DNA of 64,000 nucleotides, taken from the NCBI RefSeq assembly GCF_007751035.1, contig NZ_CP036433.1:620001-684000 (forward strand), in the 5' to 3' direction. Each line of letters starts with the position of its first letter. Position 1 is the first letter of the stretch. Under the pieces are notes generated by a model. It saw only the letters and a program-made list of their open reading frames with translations. It had not been told where the DNA came from and made no database searches. This DNA comes from Lignipirellula cremea (GTDB lineage Bacteria > Planctomycetota > Planctomycetia > Pirellulales > Pirellulaceae). Below are positions 61,029 through 64,000 of the stretch, in pieces. Made by a program: the position numbers and the translations under genes.

Positions 61029-62441
61029 ATGTCTCGCCTTTTACTTCTGGCTTTGCCGTTTGTTTTGATGCTGGCGGTCGCTGGCTCCGCCCTGGGCGAA
61101 TCGCCTTTGGGCTTTCGCACCGATGGCACGGGCCGCTATCCCGACGCGGAGCCGCCAAGGCAATGGGGGCCAGAAAAGAACGTGGTCTGGAAGGTCGAGC
61201 TGACGCAGAGCAACGCTATTCCCGTCATCCTGGGCGACAAAATCTTCACCTGCGCCGAGCCGTGCGTGCTGCTGTGCATCGACAAGGCCGACGGCAAAAT
61301 TCTCTGGCAAGGAGAATCTCGCTACGACGAAATTGCACTCACCGATGAAGAGCAGAAGCAGCGGGAAATCGAACGGCCCCAGGCCGAAGCGATTGACTTG
61401 AAACTGAAAACGCTCGGACGTGAAGTCTCCGATCTGCGAAAGACACTGCAGGACGCCGCTACCGACAAAGAGACGACCGAAGCCCGCATCGAAACGCTGC
61501 AGGAGCAGATCAAGGCGATCAAAGCCGATAAAGAGAAACTCACCACCTGGAACCGCTATCTGGAACCTGGCAAAGGGACCGGCGGCTTTCATCCGACCGG
61601 CGGCTATGCGTCGGCCACGCCCGTCACCGACGGCGAACGGGTGTATGTCATTTTTGGCAACGGGCTGGCGGCCTGTTATGACCTGGCTGGGAACCGGCAG
61701 TGGTTGCGGCTGATCGAACATCCGACGGCCGCCTATGGGCATGGTTCTTCGCCGTTGCTGGCAGGCGACAAACTGCTCGTCCACTTTGAAGACCTTGTCG
61801 CGCTCAACACGCGCGACGGCAGCGAAGCCTGGCGGGCGAAGGTTTCGCCCGGTCACGGCACGTCGATGCTCGCCGAAGCGGGCGGCGTGGAGGTCGCCAT
61901 TCATCCCAGCGGCAATGTGTATCGCATCAGCGACGGCGAAGTGCTGGCTTCGAAGCTGGGCTCGACCGGCCCCAATTCCCCGCTGGTCCAGGACGGCAAG
62001 GCGTTCTTTGTCGCAGGGCAGGCGAGCGCGTATCAACTGCCCGCGTCGAACGAATCTGCGTCAGACTGGAAGCTGCTCTGGAAAGGGACGCGGCTCAAAG
62101 GGGGCGGCTACTGGTTCCCTTCGCCGATCCTGCACGAGGGGCTGATCTACGCCATGAACGCCAGCTCAATCTTCAGCATTGTCGACGCCGAAACGGGCGA
62201 GCTGATCAGCGAAAAACGACTCGACTTCGGCGGCGGCCAGTCCTACCCCAGCCTCACGCTGGCCGGCGGGCTGCTGTTCGCCAGTAGCGACAACGGCGTA
62301 ACGATCGTGCTGGAGCCGGGCCGCAAACCGAAGGAGATTGCCCAGAACTCGCTGGAAACGTTCCGCAGTTCACTCGTGTTCGAAGGCCAGCGAATGTACG
62401 TCCGCACGACCAAAGGGCTGTGGTGTTTTAGTGAGAAGTAA
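61029..62441 (+). CDS. Secreted PQQ-like beta-propeller protein with coiled-coil insertion
   Basis: Predicted 470 aa from the ATG at 61029; the upstream part of the frame is low-complexity. Signal peptide: LLLLALPFVLMLAVAGSALG. Propeller blades are marked by CIDKADGKILWQ, CYDLAGNRQWL, LNTRDGSEAWRA, IVDAETGELIS and similar. After the first blade a charged coiled coil of ~65 residues (~105-172; ETTEARIETLQEQIKAIKADKEKL) is inserted. The EF-hand/PQQ protein at 15390 has its insert at the same place. It probably serves a scaffold or oligomerisation function; no catalytic residues are obvious. The gene is not obviously in an operon. Confidence 0.88.
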   Translation: MSRLLLLALPFVLMLAVAGSALGESPLGFRTDGTGRYPDAEPPRQWGPEKNVVWKVELTQSNAIPVILGDKIFTCAEPCVLLCIDKADGKILWQGESRYDEIALTDEEQKQREIERPQAEAIDLKLKTLGREVSDLRKTLQDAATDKETTEARIETLQEQIKAIKADKEKLTTWNRYLEPGKGTGGFHPTGGYASATPVTDGERVYVIFGNGLAACYDLAGNRQWLRLIEHPTAAYGHGSSPLLAGDKLLVHFEDLVALNTRDGSEAWRAKVSPGHGTSMLAEAGGVEVAIHPSGNVYRISDGEVLASKLGSTGPNSPLVQDGKAFFVAGQASAYQLPASNESASDWKLLWKGTRLKGGGYWFPSPILHEGLIYAMNASSIFSIVDAETGELISEKRLDFGGGQSYPSLTLAGGLLFASSDNGVTIVLEPGRKPKEIAQNSLETFRSSLVFEGQRMYVRTTKGLWCFSEK

Positions 62442-62737
62442 CGCCGTTTTGTCGTTCGCAGGCGGCGGTCCGCGCCGTGCGTCTGGCTGAAACGCGGCAT
62501 CCTGCAGGTGATACGTTAACCATCCCAAAAGCGAGTTCGCCGACAGCTTATTCTTGAGCATGACCACAGGAATGAATGGCACTTAATCCCGCGCAGGTCG
62601 TTTGGTGGATGGGGGATGATTGAGGTAGACACGAGAGGGCCTCGCCTGCTTATTCTTTGGGGATCTGAACTCTCAAAGAGGCAAGGAGGCCCTCCCACGT
62701 GTTCGATTCTTTGCGACGACGGTTTGCCGCGGCCCGA

Positions 62738-63056
62738 AGCGACAGCCAGGCGGAGTTGAACCTGAGATCCTTGAAATCGGTGATGCCATTGGACCACTTG
62801 CGTTGCAAGAAACCGCACCGCGTGCGGAACGAAGTGCGAGCGCACCTGCTGGCCTGCAACCTGATCCGGCAGGGATGTGCGAGGCGGTCGCCGAGGGCGC
62901 GGTGGAGTCCTGGCGGATCAGTTTCAAGGGAACGTTGCAAACCTGCAATGCTTTCCTGCCTTTGCTGCAGGCGCTTGCGGACTGGTTGTGTGATCTGCTC
63001 TTCGCTGGTTGTTTAAAACAGGCCGTCGGCGGCCGTCCTAACCGCAACGAACCTAC
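62738..63056 (+). pseudogene. IS4-family transposase remnant, frameshifted
   Basis: Two frames together resemble the end of an IS4 transposase: SQAELNLRSLKSVMPLDHLRCKKPHRVRNEVRAHLLACNLIRQ in one frame, then WRISFKGTLQTCNAFLPLLQALADWL and GGRPNRNEPT in the next. A frameshift lies between about 62880 and 62910. The Glu and Lys of the YREK motif remain, the N-terminal part is absent. It differs from the intact IS4 element at 32 kb. The preceding 62442-62737 has no gene that I can support. Confidence 0.65.
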
Positions 63057-63382
63057 TCGCCTAGCTGGCCGAGCGTCATCAGCAGTTCGCTCATCTCGCC
63101 GGCGGCGTGGTTGTCGCCTTGGGTTCGGGCGACTTCGATGCCATCGCGCAGCGCGGTGCGTGCTTCGTCGATCCGGTCCAGCGAGACCAGCAACTGGGCG
63201 CTCATGAAAAAAGCCGCCACATAAGGCGGTTCGTCGGCCATCAGGCTGCGAAAACCGGCAAGGCATTCTTCATGCTCGCCCGCTTTGCGCTGTTCCAGGG
63301 CAAGCGAGTATCGCAGGAACGAATCGTTCGGTTCGTCGACTAGCATCGCTTCGATTTTTTCACGTCGCGTGGGTGCATTCAT
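63053..63382 (-). CDS. Small TPR-like protein
   Basis: Predicted 109 aa, entirely helical, with tetratricopeptide-like periodicity: SFLRYSLALEQRKAGEHEECLAGFRSLMADEPPYVAAFFMSAQLLVSLDRIDEARTALRDGIEVARTQGD. The helix pairs fit about two to three TPR units. TPR proteins mediate protein-protein contacts; there is no signal peptide, so it is probably cytosolic. Its N-terminal start (ATG at 63382) is weakly supported by ribosome-site sequence. It lies between the IS4 remnant and the divergent papain-like gene at 63549. The partner is unknown. Confidence 0.75.
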   Translation of the reverse strand: MNAPTRREKIEAMLVDEPNDSFLRYSLALEQRKAGEHEECLAGFRSLMADEPPYVAAFFMSAQLLVSLDRIDEARTALRDGIEVARTQGDNHAAGEMSELLMTLGQLGE

Positions 63383-63548
63383 CAGAAAATCCGGTGGGCT
63401 CTGGCTGGCAATCGGGTGGAAGAGGATACTGCAGTCCTCGCTCCGTTATTCTGGCAGAACCGGGGGAAAACCGCCAGGAGTTGAGGGTTTCCGGTTCCGG
63501 GTTGGGTCTTCCGTTTCATGGTGGCATTCCTCTTCGGAGACTGGCTGG

Positions 63549-64000
63549 ATGCACGTTTTTTGTCGCACCGTTATCGGTTTCGCAGTCGGGCTCTTTCTGG
63601 CCCGGCCGGCGCAGGCCGAGCCGCCCGTTTTGCCCAAGTACGGCGAACGGGTCGTCCGTCTGTACCAGGATCGCCAGCACCTGCAGCGACGACCGGCGCC
63701 CGACTACTGGGCGCTGTCGCCGTATTACGTCGCCCAGCCCAACGACGTGTCCTGCTCGGCCGCCTGTGTGGCGATGATCGTCAACGCCTTGCGGGCAAGG
63801 CAGTCTCTGCCGGCCGATGCGGAACTGGCGACGCCGGAAAGTGTGGTCGCCCTGGTCGCTGCCCACCGCTGGGGAGAGAAGCTGAGCGACGACGGCCCCG
63901 GCGTTACGCTGGAGGAACTGGCCCTGATCCTGCCCGACGTTTTCCGGGCCACGCCCGGCGCCGCCGCCCGGACGGAAACGCTGCGGTTCGCCGGACCGAC
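63549..64000 (+). CDS. Exported papain-like (phytochelatin-synthase-like) protein, 3' end outside window
   Basis: The frame runs from the ATG at 63549 to the right edge without a stop, 150 codons visible. A GGAGA ribosome site lies ~9 bp upstream. The N-terminus is a signal peptide (RTVIGFAVGLFLARPAQA). The segment YYVAQPNDVSCSAACVAMIVNALRA carries the Cys and Asn/Gln layout of papain-like folds and is reminiscent of bacterial phytochelatin synthase homologues. These cleave glutathione to gamma-glutamylcysteine or act as plain peptidases. A later segment GVTLEELALILP is consistent. Because the catalytic His and Asp lie beyond the window, the call is tentative. Confidence 0.6.
   Translation, partial: MHVFCRTVIGFAVGLFLARPAQAEPPVLPKYGERVVRLYQDRQHLQRRPAPDYWALSPYYVAQPNDVSCSAACVAMIVNALRARQSLPADAELATPESVVALVAAHRWGEKLSDDGPGVTLEELALILPDVFRATPGAAARTETLRFAGP

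Overview
The window looks like a chromosomal segment of a planctomycete, most likely of the Pirellulaceae type. The evidence is high GC, long intergenic spaces, and family signatures typical of that group: cytochrome-c/DUF1549/DUF1553 (PSD1) proteins paired with Tat-exported DUF1501 proteins, a DUF1559 pseudopilin-like protein, PQQ-type beta-propellers, an FHA protein, a kinase-fold protein with a J-like head, an FGE-sulfatase-fold protein, a sialate O-acetylesterase, a sialidase-like BNR protein and an ECF sigma factor coupled to a von Willebrand protein. The assignment rests on gene content only.

Layout. 1-8.1 kb: a sigma-54 activator cut by the left edge, a repeat-bearing gap, an ECF sigma factor translationally coupled to a membrane-anchored VWA protein, a divergent unknown membrane protein and a PQQ lipoprotein. 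8.3-23 kb: a sodium/solute symporter with a large extra domain, KptA, a dihydroorotase homologue that has lost key ligands, an unknown membrane protein, a DUF1559 protein, an EF-hand/PQQ protein, HemW, an FHA protein, a sialate O-acetylesterase and a pseudokinase. 23-32 kb: a LOG-family protein, a DPFG-repeat protein, an FGE-fold protein, then a MarR regulator followed at once by a DUF4838/CBM9-like protein and a BNR sialidase. 32-33.6 kb: an intact IS4-family insertion sequence with a 12-bp target duplication. 33.7-43.1 kb: an NtrC-type two-component pair, an SDR enzyme, a small HEPN-like protein, an M14 carboxypeptidase-like protein and an alpha/beta hydrolase. 43.6-46.6 kb: tatC with a very large insertion, vsr and aroB.

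46.7-60.7 kb has the character of a genomic island. It lies downstream of the 3' end of a tRNA-Arg(ACG) gene. A 15-bp copy of the tRNA anticodon-loop region occurs just after aroB. Inside are IS remnants, two convergent PSD1/DUF1501 modules (one bracketed by 125-bp direct repeats of an IS end), a broken transposase joined to a tyrosine recombinase, and an unusual endonuclease/exonuclease/phosphatase-fold gene overlapping a small gene of unknown function. 60.7-64 kb: another PQQ protein, an IS4 remnant, a TPR-like protein and a papain-like (phytochelatin-synthase-like) protein cut by the right edge.

How the genes fit together. Much of the content is exported: Tat substrates (two DUF1501 proteins) occur with TatC, and several secreted proteins probably act on complex glycans under a MarR regulator. 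Signalling genes (sigma-54 activators, histidine kinase, ECF sigma, FHA, pseudokinase) are scattered between them. The most unusual items are the pseudo-dihydroorotase, the pseudokinase, the enlarged TatC and the tRNA-Arg island with its endonuclease-fold gene pair. No rRNA and no CRISPR array were seen.
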